From: Hyphochytrium catenoides
Taxonomy: Eukaryota > Sar > Hyphochytriomycetes > Hyphochytriales > Hyphochytriaceae
DNA length: 60,931 nucleotides
Assembly: GCA_900088475.1 (NCBI GenBank)
Contig: FLMG01000368.1
Span: 1-60,931, forward strand
Reading direction: 5' to 3'
Numbering within the stretch: position 1 is the first letter of the stretch; each line of letters begins with the position of its first letter. The position numbers were made by a program, and so were the translations under genes. This document shows positions 35,597 through 47,400 of the stretch, one piece after another. The notes under the pieces were generated by a model, which was given only the letters and a program-made list of their open reading frames with translations, searched no databases and was not told the origin of the DNA.

Positions 35597-37208
35597 ATGA
35601 CACACTCGCTGGCCGCGGATAACAATGAAGAAGAAGAAGCAGTGGGGACGATCGTTCGAAAGATTGTTGTCGGTAAAAAGCTTGCCTTCATCACTCTTCT
35701 CCGAGGGCAATGGTGGACCCGGGAAAGGCCAACGTCGGCTTCAGACGAAGGGTCAGAGGCTGTAGCTGTGGATGACGGCGTACTACAGTCCATCTCACCT
35801 CCCGAGACACAGGAGCTGATAGAAATTGTACTGTCGGCTGACTTTGGACCACGGGAGAGTCGGAATAGTCTAACCTACAGGATCAGAGAAGTGGCCAGGC
35901 CGGGTGACTTTCTGGCTGCAATTGTAGCCAAGGAAGTGGATAGCGATGGGAAACAACGCCGGAGTCGGCCTGGATTCCCGAGCTTTAAGTTGCTAGACGC
36001 TAAGCAGCACACTCCCCTCCCAAACCCTGGACAGGAGTGGGACAAGGTCTTCTCAGACAGCATCATTGCACGGCATAGCGCGTATCTTCGTCGACAAACC
36101 TCCGGAAGTGCTAGCCTCAATGACAAGCAGCAACTCGTTGCCCCTTCAACCTCAAAGCAGAATCCTTCATGCACTAAGACCGGGCCGACAGCGGGACTGC
36201 TACCTGTCTGCCGAAGCTGGGTGTATGGCTGCTGTGAGGAAGGTACACATTTTAGAAGACACTGTAAGTATCGGCACTACTTTCTCTCTCCGGAAGAAGA
36301 GGCTTATCATATGAAGCTAAAGGAAAGAGCCAAAGAGGAGAGTGAGAGACAAAGAGAAGAGAATGTGGACCCGGATGACCCCCATGCAGATAAGCATGGA
36401 AAAGCCTTTAGTGACAGAGCATTTGTTGATTGGCTGCTGTCAACGTATGGGCGTGACTTTTTAAGCCAGGGCAGCGGCGTTATCGATGTCGCCGGAGGTC
36501 GGGGTCGCATTTCCTTCCAGCTCCATTGTCAAGAACGAATCGCCTGCACTCTGGTGGATCCACGGGACGTGAAGCAGCATCGCTGGCAGCGAAAGATTGT
36601 GAAAAAGCTCCAGAAAGAGCAGGAGAGGAACGCTCCAAGTCTGACTGGGTCTTGTTTCAAAGGACTGCCAATAAATGAGATAAGCCAAGGCAGTGGGGCT
36701 GCCCTGAAGCCCATGTTCCTTCACATTCAGCGGCTCTTTGACGAGGAGTTATTTATTGATGCAGAATACCGCCCAGTCCTGGAGGCATCATCAATGGTCA
36801 TAGGAATGCACCCAGACCAAGGTAAGGAGGAATTGTCGACGTAGATTTTGTTGGCATGGACGCTGGCTAACGTTGCTTTCTTGCTATTTTCAACTCCACG
36901 CTTCTGACTCTGTCTATCTTCTTAACTGCTGCTGTTTACCACTACTATCTGCACTGTCTGTCATTCAAGCGACAGATGCCATTGTAGACTTTGCACTGGC
37001 ACAGAAGAAAGCATTTGCCATTGTTCCATGCTGTGTGTTTACGAAGCTGTTTCCTCACCGACGCACTCCAGAAGGCCTTGAAGTCCAGACCTATCAAGAC
37101 CTTATCGCGTATCTTACAAACAAGCATCCTTCTATAAGGAAGGCCCATCTCTCCTCCGAAGGCAGGAATGCTATTCTATACCTTCTTCCATCTGATTACG
37201 ACGAGTGA
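35597..37208 (+). CDS. CCCH zinc-finger protein with SAM-methyltransferase-like domain
   Basis: Two exons (35597-36821 and 36970-37208) close in phase, giving 487 residues. Residues 16-120 resemble an OB-type beta barrel (GTIVRKIVVGKKLAFITLL, then IEIVLSADFG), as in tRNA- or ssDNA-binding modules. Residues about 207-233 form a CCCH finger (CRSWVYGCC...HFRRHCKYRH), usually RNA-binding. Residues about 277-487 look like a Rossmann methyltransferase: FVDWLLSTYG, motif I VIDVAGGRGRISFQL, the acidic end of strand 2 in ACTLVDPR, then GMHPDQATDAIVDFAL and KAFAIVPCCVF as the strand 4-5 region. I infer an RNA-directed methyltransferase, perhaps acting on tRNA, but the substrate is unknown and I cannot name an orthologue. 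Confidence 0.8.
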
Positions 37209-40200
37209 CCTCCCGTATCAGCTCTCTTTGTTGTTCTGTGGCTTAGATACTACTGTTATTTATTGGCAACAACCTTGCCCAGGAAGCCAATGACATCGTG
37301 TTTATCTTTGAGTGTTTTTGAGGCTTACGTGGTACAATAGTATATAGATCAATATATGACCTCTTTGTTCTACGGGAGCATGGTCTGGTTGGAGGACCAA
37401 TCTTGGAGAGTCAGGCCCAAACGTTGTGATAGAGATGCGCGCCTTACTGGCTGACTGCAAGTCCAAATCCTTCCGGCAGCAGCATAAGAGCGGCGGTGAG
37501 AGTCTGACAATTCACGATGCCGCCCACAGAGCATCTGCAGCGCTCTCCTCAGGTCTTCGCTGTACGAATTTTTGGCCTTTGGCCTAACGCAGCTGCCTGC
37601 AAGGACACTTTCCACTTACTTTGACTTCTGTATCCCGAATTTAGTGAGCTAGAAAGAGAGACAGAGAAGCCCAACAATCCTCTAGCACCAAAAATAAGTC
37701 TAGATTACACGGCCAAAACAAATCCACGTCTCATCCACAAAAACAGAACGAAGATAGCCGCTACCCGCTAGGATATGCCGGGTGGGGGTGTCAGATATTT
37801 TAGGATTGCTTATTACTGCAATCTTCCGGGGAAGGGTGGGCAGTTGAGGCGGCGCCCTTAGAAGGAGGAAGACACTGGGGTAGGAACGGACGGTAAAAAC
37901 AATACATATATTTCTTTCCTGCAGTAGAACTGGTCACCAGCAAAGTCTTCACCTACCAGGAGACTGATGAGTCACAGACTAGCCAGTTGCAAGCCAAAAG
38001 TAACGCCTCAAGGGTTCGATTATGTGCACAACGGAACGAGCTTTCACCTGTGCCAAAACCAACTAACCTGTAATAAGAGGCCAACACTAGGCAGGTGAAC
38101 AGACCCTACTACTCGTACCAGAACTAGAATCTTTATGAGCCTTATTATCTTCAGTGCTGGAGTCGGCTAATGGCTTTTCTGAAGTGGGGACAGGCGTCGT
38201 TCCTTTTGTGCGGAGGGGAGAAAGAGGATCTGACAAAAAAGAGCTCATTGTAAGAGAGCGGCCTCGAGAGGCTCGCAGCACACTTTCTTCATCTCGAGTT
38301 CTATACTTGCGCCACCTAATTGCTTCTAGAACTACTGTCGTTGTTAAGGATGGAATTTATTTATTACTCTGTCAATCTGTCAATCATGAGCTAGAAAGAC
38401 TCTGCGCCGCTAGTTCCTGGAAAATGAATAAGCACCCCGCATTTTGCTGTAGGAAGTACGTGTGGTCTATGACACTATGACTGGAATAGAGGTAAAATCC
38501 TCGTAGTACGACCCTGCTATCATCATAGCTGAGGAACTGCCGACGTCAAAGTAGAAAATAGAACTGGGACTATTATTACTATTACTCGTGCTTTGAGTAC
38601 CTCTCGACTTTCCAGTCCCTCTTTGAGAGTCGGTCTTGGGTGCTGATTGTTGATATTAACCTGCTCTTGAATCACTCGCCATAACAAGGATGATTCGTGG
38701 CATTTCTCTTACACCTCTTCACAAGTGCCTCTTCTAATAGTACGAACCAAGAGCCATCTGTAGAACTATTGACAGCAAGCTTCACAATCCTCGTTTCTCT
38801 ATGAAGGCTTTCTTTCATCGGTCTTATTACTACTTTGGGTACTTCGCCATAGTGAAGTGGTTCCAAGTGGCGCCAGTTCGGAGCTCGCCTCGGTTGTGGT
38901 GCTTATTACTCGCGCTATTATTACACAGCAGTAATTCTTGTATTGTTATTATGTAGGGAAAGGTAGGATTCTCCCCTGCAACTGTGTTCCCTACTCTTTA
39001 GGCAGCCTTGATTCTCCTAGGAAACCCATACAAAAACAGGCCCAAAACAGGCAGAATAGCCTTTTCATTTCATTCCTTTGAAGAGAATGGACGCTGGCGA
39101 AGAGGTCACCCCCGTACTTTAGGTGTCGGAGTTGTCTCCTTTCACCTTGCACAAATTTGATAAGGAAAAGAACTGGTAGAAGACGCCTCTCTGTCTACCA
39201 TCACGAAGGTGCTCACCATAATCGCTATGGACCGTTTCACCATAAAAAGGCAGGCGAAGCTCTTGCTGTAGAATCTGAAGGTTCAACCTCGCCTACCCGC
39301 CCACTCTCGATCTGTCAATACATCTTTAGTAGTCCCTGATATATAGCAGTTTGATTTCGAATCCCTATCAAACTCTCTACAGCCTAAAACGTGTAGGGTA
39401 TCTGATATCCGGAATATACGGTTCCAGTGGGTGCCAAAGGGAGGAAGCATAAAGAGAAGAGCTAATTATTGTCATGATAAGCTGGAAGGGTGGATGGGCC
39501 ACACTTGGACCCAACGAACTCCGCAGTAATAATAACTGGGAGCGTCGGGTCAGTAGGAGGAACAGCGAGAAGAAGGCACTATAGGCAGAACACAAGCGTC
39601 GAGAAAAGTAGTACGCCGCTTCTTATTCTTCCTTCTCCCCTCTCATTCTTGTTCTCTATCGTTTACTCAGTCCTTCTAGGCCCCCGAGACAGAGGAGACC
39701 AGGCGCCAGACAGAGTAAGACAAAGATGTCATCATCTGCATAGTGGATAGCCTGTTTCCGGAAAGACAGAGTATATATGAGGTGGCGTCACTAGTTGTGA
39801 GAGAAAGAGGAGAAGGAGGAGAAAGGAAACGCACAGTGAGAGAGACTTTGTCCGCAAGCTAGAATGTGATACAGAAGTGGCGGGGAGTGAGAGAGAAGAA
39901 GGGGGAAAGGAGCAGGAAGACAGAGACCAAGGAGCAGAGGAGGAAGGGAAGGANNNNNNNNNNNNNNNNNNNNNNNNNNNNNNNNNNNNNNNNNNNNNNN
40001 NNNNNNNNNNNNNNNNNNNNNNNNNNNNNNNNNNNNNNNNNNNNNNNNNNNNNNNNNNNNNNNNNNNNNNNNNNNNNNNNNNNNNNNNNNNNNNNNNNNN
40101 NNNNNNNNCACACGCGCGCAACAGAGAAGAAAGAGGCGGAAAGTGGACTGAGAGGGGCAGGAGTAGAGAGAGAGAGAGAGAGAGAGTGAGAGAGAAGAGA

Positions 40201-40751
40201 AAGGGTTAGAACGACTGATCTTAGATCGGACAAAGAAGAGCAGCTTGGCATGCTGCCTGCTGGACACCGCTTGACAACACCCGCTCACTGCCTAGGGGGA
40301 TCTAGGAGACAGACAGGAACAGACGATAGTGGAGAGGACACACACAACGATCAGAGAGAAGCGAAAGAAGAGAGAATACGAAGAGCGGAAGCAAGGAAGA
40401 GAAGAGGAGGACAAGAAGGAGAGAAGGGAGCTTGGGTTACGAAGCTTCCCTAGACGCGATTAGGGTGACGCCATACCGCCCAGCAGCAGAGGGAACAAAA
40501 GTACCCTGAGCGTTCTATTTTCTGCTCCTCTAGGGATGGCTGACTTTCCCCAGTTCCCACGCCGCTTCTTGGTCACTGTCTGAAAGTCTGGCCACTGTTC
40601 AAGTCGCCCCCTTGTAAGAAAGAAAGCAAGAAAAGCCTGTCTAACGGTGCCGCCGCCGGTGAGATTAGCGAGGCGGCGCCGCTGCTGATCCCTGGGCAAG
40701 CCTGTTAACCAGTTAGCGTTGCCCGCTGGAAGTGACATCAGATCCTGAAAA
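37209..40751. other. Gene-poor region, 3.5 kb, with gap and purine tract
   Basis: No exon that I can support. Scattered open frames, such as 38672-38866 on the minus strand (VIRPMKESLHRETRIVKLAV) and 39157-39339 on the plus strand, have no recognisable domain. Several ATTATTACT-type motifs recur between 38560 and 39540. From about 39800 to 40440 the plus strand is strongly purine-rich and is interrupted by a 155-base gap. The region could hold a decayed transposable element or a fast-evolving gene. Confidence 0.4.
39954..40108. other. Assembly gap (155 N)
   Basis: A run of N flanked on both sides by GA-rich sequence, so the missing bases are probably an unresolved purine microsatellite. Apparent open frames across it are meaningless. 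Confidence 0.98.
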
Positions 40752-41951
40752 ATGCAGCTTCTGTCAGACTCCGGCTCCAAGGAAAGCTTGCCAGCACCGG
40801 ACCTAGCAACAGAGGAAGTGTCGCAGATCAGCATGGAAGTAGAGGCATCAAGCAGAAAGAGGAGGGCCTCAGACCTAGAGAGTGAAGAAGGTGACACAGG
40901 AGAGAGTGACAGCCCTCCAACAAAGCTAAAGAGGGCGAGTGCCATGCAGCCGGTGCATAGGGGAGCACTTCAGCAGCTGCAGATCAAGACTAAAACAAAG
41001 GGCAAATCGAAGGAAAAGGGGTTTTCGACTGGCCGCTGGACAGAAGAAGAGCATGCTCTCTTCTTAGAGGGTCTGAAGAGATTCCCTTACAGAGCCTGGA
41101 AGAAGATTGCCACCCTCATCGAGACTCGGACGGTTGTCCAGATCCGCACTCACGCACAGAAGTACTATCAGAAGCTGGCAAAAGAGCAGGCACAGCGCCA
41201 AGCTCAGGGTGCTATAGATCAAAGGTCTTGTCCTTCTCCAGCTGAAAGCACCTTTCAGGGTTCCGAGACCGCCAAAGGGGCAGATGCTGTCTCCTCAAAT
41301 GAAGTTGATGTCGCAGGTCAGGCAATTCTACGAGGGAACGAGCAGTATTCAACGAGAAGACGGAATCTTCCGGCTCTCGCAGGTAAAGAGTCGAGTCAAG
41401 GTCCTGCCCTAAGATTCTCCACGCGCCTTCGCGCAGCAGCGGCAGCAGCTTCTGCGGAGCAGAAAGCAAATACCAGCCCTCCAACAGAAGCTTTCCCAAA
41501 GGTGCCATCGATAACTATCGACACCAGAATGGAAAAGGGCTTTGATGAAGGTAGCCCCACGGGCGTTCAGGACTTCTTCCTGAGTTTCTCCGACACCGCC
41601 AGGCCTGAGGAAGACTCTTCTCTACCAGAAGTGTTTGAAGATTTCCAAGATCCTCTGGATTGGCTTGATACAGTCAGTCGCGCAAGTTGCACGAGCACGA
41701 CTTTGTCTGCGTCTCCTGTTGAGGCAGAAGCCGAGACGGACGCAAACGACAGCGCATTTTGCGACTCTTCATCCTCGCCATCTTCGCCCATGTCCTCCCA
41801 GTTTGTTTGCTCCCCAGTCCCAGAGTCACCTCTCTGTTCTGACTTCTTTCCGGCCTTGCAGTTTGATGCTCTACCAGACATTGAGCCTCTAGTAGCCCAG
41901 GACTTCTCAGGCTTCGCTGATACTTTCCCAGCTGAGACACTTTTATACTGA
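40752..41951 (+). CDS. Single-repeat MYB transcription factor, SHAQKYF class
   Basis: Nuclear DNA-binding regulator; an intronless gene of 399 residues. The MYB repeat lies at about residues 95-145: GRWTEEEHALFLEGLKRFPY, RAWKKIATLIETRTVVQIRT, then THAQKYYQKLAKE. The third-helix signature is THAQKYY, a variant of the SHAQKYF signature of plant circadian/REVEILLE and many algal MYBs. Upstream are basic clusters (SSRKRRAS, KLKRAS, KTKTKGKSKEK) suited to nuclear import. The C-terminal third is rich in Ser, Asp, Glu and Phe (DFQDPLDWLDTVS, DALPDIEPLVAQDFSGFADT), typical of an acidic activation region. The target genes are unknown. Confidence 0.9.
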   Translation: MQLLSDSGSKESLPAPDLATEEVSQISMEVEASSRKRRASDLESEEGDTGESDSPPTKLKRASAMQPVHRGALQQLQIKTKTKGKSKEKGFSTGRWTEEEHALFLEGLKRFPYRAWKKIATLIETRTVVQIRTHAQKYYQKLAKEQAQRQAQGAIDQRSCPSPAESTFQGSETAKGADAVSSNEVDVAGQAILRGNEQYSTRRRNLPALAGKESSQGPALRFSTRLRAAAAAASAEQKANTSPPTEAFPKVPSITIDTRMEKGFDEGSPTGVQDFFLSFSDTARPEEDSSLPEVFEDFQDPLDWLDTVSRASCTSTTLSASPVEAEAETDANDSAFCDSSSSPSSPMSSQFVCSPVPESPLCSDFFPALQFDALPDIEPLVAQDFSGFADTFPAETLLY

Positions 41952-42467
41952 ATCAGCCCAGGTGTCAGGTCTCACAGGAAGAGAAGCAATCTTGCGCACC
42001 TTTTTACCTGTTAGCGTCAGAAGCAGATGAGCCACCAAGGCCTAGGGCTCATCATGTCAGCTGGTCCTTCGCTACTCCTTTTGCCTATCAAGTTCATCTC
42101 TTATCCACTTTTTGCGCTTGGGTGAGGGATCACGCTCTACGAACTCCTTGTGGCAACAGCACTTTTTGCTTGCTTGTTACGCGTTATATATGACAGTGTT
42201 ATACTAAGTATTTAATACTACTGCTCAGTTTTTGAGAGTAGCTCGATGTTGGCTCCCATCCACCGGTAATTACATAGGGCTTTATAAGAACATCTTTCAG
42301 ATGAAATGTGAGGGCTTCCTGCCCCTCAACCGCTCATATCACCCACGGTTCCCAGTGGAGGACACTCCAGGGATATGCTTGGCTGGTGGAAGGAGAACTT
42401 GGTCTCTTCAGTTGAATGGCCTACATCGTCCCAATGGCTCTTCTGATGATAGACTAGGAATGGTCTT
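41952..42467. other. Convergent 3' region, 516 bp
   Basis: Between the MYB stop (+) and the stop of the thioredoxin-like/fRMsr gene (-). Contains an AT-rich segment near 42180-42225 but no coding exon. An open plus-strand frame from 42232 onward is antisense to the fRMsr exons. Confidence 0.5.
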
Positions 42468-43731
42468 TTACTTGTGCAAGAACCAATCACAGCCCTTTCC
42501 AAGGAACTCGGCTACTCGCTCTAAACCAACCTGGTCCTTCACGTTGAAGCCATTGAACTGCGTCGACGAACGACTGGCGTCAGTATGGCAGACAGTTCGC
42601 GGAACGGGAAGATCGACCCATGACCCCAGGTGGTTCTTACCTCCGGACAGTCAATATCTAGGACGGCTACAACGTTCCCTTCAGCATCTTTGATAGGGAC
42701 AACCACTTCTGACTTGGAAGCCGAATCGCAGGCGATGTGACCGGGGAACTTGTTCACGTCATAGACAAGCTACGCAGCGAAGAGCCAGGCGTGCGGCAAG
42801 TAAGCAGAGACGTGGGAGAGGACCTAGTGGGGACAAGGAAAGGAAGACATCTTCTCGAAGACTCCATACCTGCGAGGCCTTTGACTTTGCTGCTGTGCCA
42901 CAAACTCCACTTCCGAACTTTATCCGTTTACATGCTGGCTTGCCTTGGAATGGTCCAAGAACCAACAGTTTTTCAGTAACATTGGGGAGCTTCCTTACGT
43001 AGTAAAAGCCAGTCCAGTTCGTGGCTTTCTCGCCTCGCGCAGCCCTCAGGGCGTGCCAGACAGCAGCAGCTACATTGGCTGTGTTGGCAATCATGTCACG
43101 CTCCCCCTTCATGACTCTTTGAACCTCCGTCATAAGCGCTTCGTAATCTACCGGAGCTCGACTTTCTACTTGGAGCAAGAGACATGTAAGCTATCCGGAG
43201 GACCACTAGGGAAAGCATCCTCTGTATGCACCTGCTTCCTCGTTGGCTACTGGCTCCTTAGCTATGGCTGCGAATTTCCTAATCTTCTCCTCTAGCTAAA
43301 GAAAAGGAACAGTCAAGTGTCGTCCGTCACGAGCGCTTCATTTACACTATTAGCAGGTAGAATTGTTCCTACCGCTTTCCAGTCTGAGCCACTCGTCTCG
43401 TCCATTGTCTGGCCATTGCGAAGGATTTTGATGTGGGGAAAGCTCTCAACTCCTAACTCCATCACTTCGTCCTCACCGATGACATCCATATCCATCCATG
43501 CGAATCTCTACGCGTTGGGCCACTGTCAGCTTAAGGGACGCTCCATCTTCCTGGTTCGTGTCTATGTCGCCTTACCGTCTGCTTCAACTCCGCAGCAAGA
43601 GCTTTGAAGGTGCTTAGAAATGGAAAGCTAGCCTTCTCGCATGAGTATACGACACATACGATGACGTAAGACCTCGTTTTAACGCTAGACCGCACCAGGT
43701 CATGATACTCCTCAATCGACTTGAGCTCCAT
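42468..43731 (-). CDS. Thioredoxin-like domain fused to free methionine-(R)-sulfoxide reductase (GAF)
   Basis: Six exons close in phase (43576-43731, 43373-43507, 43232-43295, 42870-43165, 42641-42769, 42468-42557), giving 289 residues. Residues 1-118 have a thioredoxin fold: YVIVCVVYSCEKASFPFLST at the active-site position, RFAWMDMDV, FPHIKILRNGQ. The usual WCxxC appears as YSCEKA, so only the first Cys remains. Residues about 119-289 match fRMsr of the GAF family, which reduces free methionine-R-sulfoxide: NWTGFYYVRK, VLGPFQGKPACKRIKFGSGV, CGTAA, FPGHIACDSASKSEVVVPI, VAVLDIDCPE, and the tail VAEFLGKGCDWFLHK. The Cys in GKPAC, GVCGTAA and GHIACD are those used for catalysis and resolution in the family. 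Thioredoxin is the normal reductant of fRMsr, so the fusion is functionally logical. Confidence 0.88.
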
Positions 43732-44428
43732 AACTGTCTGGTTTTAAATCTCTGGCCTACAGAGCTCTAACCCACGAACTAGCGATGTGTTGGGCCCAGC
43801 TGCCTCTCTCCAACCCGCTCTATGGAGACAACGGACTGCCTCTCCTGGCCGGGAGTCATCGGCTGCGAAATGTTCTCAAACGATCGATGACTGACGGTCA
43901 AGGTGATGATCGCTTCTGATCTGAGGATAAAGAGTGTGAGTTCTGATGCCGCCACAAAGCCGCTAACGGAGACGAAGCCAATAGTGGTAAGCGGTTATCA
44001 AACACTGTCTACTGTAGTCATCACAGGATTTATTCCTTTAGTTATCATTGCTTTGCTTTTTATTCAGAATGTACGATACTCCTTCCTCCTCAATGGGCTA
44101 CAGATCAAGAATAGTGTCCGTTTCTCTTCGCGTTGCCACCACCCAAACAGCAGATGGTGGTTCGCTTGTCCTTTCACATCAGAACAGCGGTCCCGGCCTC
44201 CGCCTCTGATTCTTAAGATGTTGACAGCGGCACACTGAAGGCTTCGTGAAGTCTCTGCTCGAAGGCTCCTCTCAGGGACAGACAGCTTCGTCAGCTCATT
44301 GCTCCGAGGCCGCCTGCAGTTAGCTCTTAAGGTCGTCTTCAGTGGAGGTCACAGGTAGTGCGGCTCTCAGGAGTCGTCAGCGGTGAAGGTAGCCAACTCG
44401 ACACAGCGCGGTCACGAAGTGATTTACA
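43732..44428. other. Bidirectional promoter region, 0.7 kb
   Basis: Between the divergent starts of the thioredoxin-like/fRMsr gene (-) and the Dbp3 helicase (+). I see no exon or RNA gene in it. Confidence 0.5.
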
Positions 44429-47400
44429 ATGGGAAAGAAGAAGCATACTGTTGATACCCCCGCGGAGCCTGTAGAGGAGGAGGTGGATCTGAAGGACCAG
44501 AAGAAGAAGAAGAAGAAGGACAAGAAGAAAAAGAAGGACAAGATAAACGATAATGGTGAGGAGTCCGTAGCTGTTGCTAATAAGGATGATTCGGAACAAG
44601 ATGCAGCAGCAGAGAACGGAATGGCAAGCAAAACGAAGAGCAGAAAGGACAGAGAGGAAGATGCCGATGATGATGTCAATGCCACACCCGAGGTTGCTGA
44701 AGATAACAATATGAATGGGACGAACAAGAAGAAGAAGAAGAAGAAGACAAAGAAGGCCACCGAGGGAGATTCCTCTAATAATCCTCCATCCCAATCTCAA
44801 GTGACTGAGGACATGCCTTCCGAAAGGGCTACACACGAATCCCCAGAGGAGGAAATGATGGATGAGTCAGAGACCAAGGCAGAAAAGAAGAAAAAGAAGA
44901 AGGAAAAGAAGAGAAAGGCAGAGACTGCTGATGGTGAAGCAGACGACGACAACCGTAAGGAGCGAAAAAAGGCAAAGAATGGGAACGCCGGGACATCGGA
45001 GGATGGGCCCTACCAGCAGCCTCCGCCGTCCGATAAGTCCTTTAAGAAGGTCAGTTCATGGGTAACGGATCCCTGTTTCCTTTTTGTTCGCTTTCTGTGG
45101 CCTGCAACTTGTCCGTAATTATAGCATAGCATAGTCTCGCCCTAAGGTCCTCTGTCTCTTGCAAAAAGAGGTCTGAAGTAGTCCTCGTCACCTGTATGAG
45201 TGCGCCCAGCGCTAACCCCTCTACGAAATTAGGCCTTCTATGACGAGTCTCCAGCGGTCAAAAAGATGTCAAAGGAGGAGGTCCAGCGTTTTCATAATGA
45301 GAACTGCATCACAGTGGCCGGCAAGAATGCCTACTACCGCCCCATCAAAGAGTTCAAGGATAGCTCTCTGCCTCCTTCCATCGTCTCCTGCTGCGCCAAG
45401 TTTGACAAACCCACCCCGATTCAGGTAGTCCGCAGGACTCTTGGCTCTTCCTCAGCTCATCGACATCCACTTTCTGTATGATCTCTTTTCGTACAATTCT
45501 CTAAATCAAAGCTCTGCTCGTCAGCGACGTCGGTACATACGTTCAAACAACCGATCCTCACATGACTAACAACTCCTTTGCTTCATTAGAGTCAGTGTTG
45601 GCCTATTCTCCTTTCGGGGCGGGATATTATCGGAATTGCAGAGACCGGGTCTGGAAAGACTCTGGCGTTCACACTACCTGCGATTGTCCACATCCTTGAC
45701 CAGCGGCCAGTGACAAAGAAGGCGTCTGGACCTATAATGCTTGTCGTCACACCAACTAGGGAGCTAGCAATGCAAGTCAACGAGGTAAGGGCTGACGATA
45801 CCTCGTCGATTGTGCTCTGTCTTCCTTGCGCTTCAAGGCTCTGCATGCCATCTAGGTACCGGTATCACCTCTGGTACAATTTTGTCCCGCTGTGATCTCC
45901 GTCATCTTACCGTCCTGGTACCGTGTTACAAACGTGGACCATCATGGAGCTCGATAACGGGGAGCTTGCACTTACGAGTACTTTCCAGGTGGTCAGTGAA
46001 GTTGGAGCTGCCAACAAACTGAGAACTGTATGTTTATACGGAGGGGTTCCGAAACACACCCAAAAGCAGGCTTTGAGGGACGGAGTCCACGTCGTGGTGG
46101 CGACTCCTGGAAGGCTGAAGGATCTTGTCGAGGACTCTTCCTGCTCTCTTGCACGAACCACCTATCTCGTATTAGACGAGGCTGATCGGATGCTGGACGG
46201 TATGTTTGCGATCACACGCTGTTCGGGGTTCCTCTATCTTCGTCCTGTACTTTCAGTCCTTCTGCTGGCTTGCACCTTTGACAGACACATCAAGCTCACT
46301 TACTTCCTACCATCTACCTTCACTGCCGTTGTACAACAAATTGTACTTGCGTACGACAGAGGGGTTCGAGAAAGATATCCGTCTAATTATTGGGAAGACC
46401 CACAAAGAGCGACAGATGGTCATGTTTAGTGCGACATGGCCAGAATCTATTCAAGCGTTGGCCAATGAGTTCCTCACTGATGCCGTGAAGGTGACAATCG
46501 GGTCGGATGATCTCTCTGCGAACAAGAGAGTAACACAGATTGTTGAGGTATGTGTGAACAACAAGTACCCTAGATCCTGGGTCCGACCTCCCCAAATTGG
46601 GTTGTCCTTGTTTGCATCTTGCTATTGGGTCAATCCGTTGCTCTAGAAGGACGTAAGGGCTTTCTTCCACTTATTTTTACTACTAGCCCTGACTACCCTA
46701 TCTGCTTTTCTTCCTTGCATTCTTAAGCTACCCCACTTCGTTCATGCTTCGACTCTTCCGAATTCTTCCTACACTTCCTCTCACATCCATCATTCTTGAC
46801 CTTTCTTTTCAACACTAGCTGACCATACGCAAATTGCTCCCATGAAGGTTATTGAGGACCGGCAACGCGACCGAAGGTTGCAAGAGCTCCTGCAAAAGTA
46901 TCATGTCTCCAGAAAAAACCGGGTGCTCATCTTTGTGCTGTACAAGAAAGAGGCTGTAAGGGTGGAGAGGATGCTGCAAGGCAGGGGCTGGAACTGTGTG
47001 GCGATCCACGGAGACAAGAGCCAGCAAGAGAGGACCAGGGCAGTCGAAAAGTTCAAGTCGGGCGAGATTCCTCTCCTCCTGGCTACGGATGTTGCAGCTC
47101 GGGGCTTAGATATCCCAGACGTGGAGCATGTGATCAATTACTCCTTTCCGTTGACAATCGAGGACTATGTGCATAGAATAGGCAGGACAGGGCGAGGAGG
47201 GAAAACGGGCCATTCACATACATTCTTCCATCAAGGAGACAAAGCTCGGGCCGGTGAGAATCTTTTACTTTTGTTATTGTTGTGGGGTATCTTTGTCCAT
47301 CTGGATGTAGTTTCTTCCATTCCCTACAGCTTCCCGCTTTCAATTCTCTAAGCTGTCTCTCGCTTGTTTACTCTTCAGGAGAGCTAGTAAATGTCCTTAG

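Noticed and set aside
37995-38070. Possible tRNA around GGGTTCGATTATG
   Set aside because: The B box lacks its conserved CC and no cloverleaf arms pair.
38672-39339. Retroelement polyprotein fragments
   Set aside because: Short open frames look vaguely protein-like, but I could not find any catalytic motif; left as unexplained sequence.
39340-39380. Possible tRNA, from a TTCGAATCC-like B box
   Set aside because: No A box or acceptor stem can be built around it.
39732-40288. Open frames spanning the 155-base gap
   Set aside because: They run through unknown bases and low-complexity GA sequence.
42232-43295. Plus-strand open frames opposite the fRMsr gene
   Set aside because: They are antisense to phase-consistent exons of a recognised enzyme.
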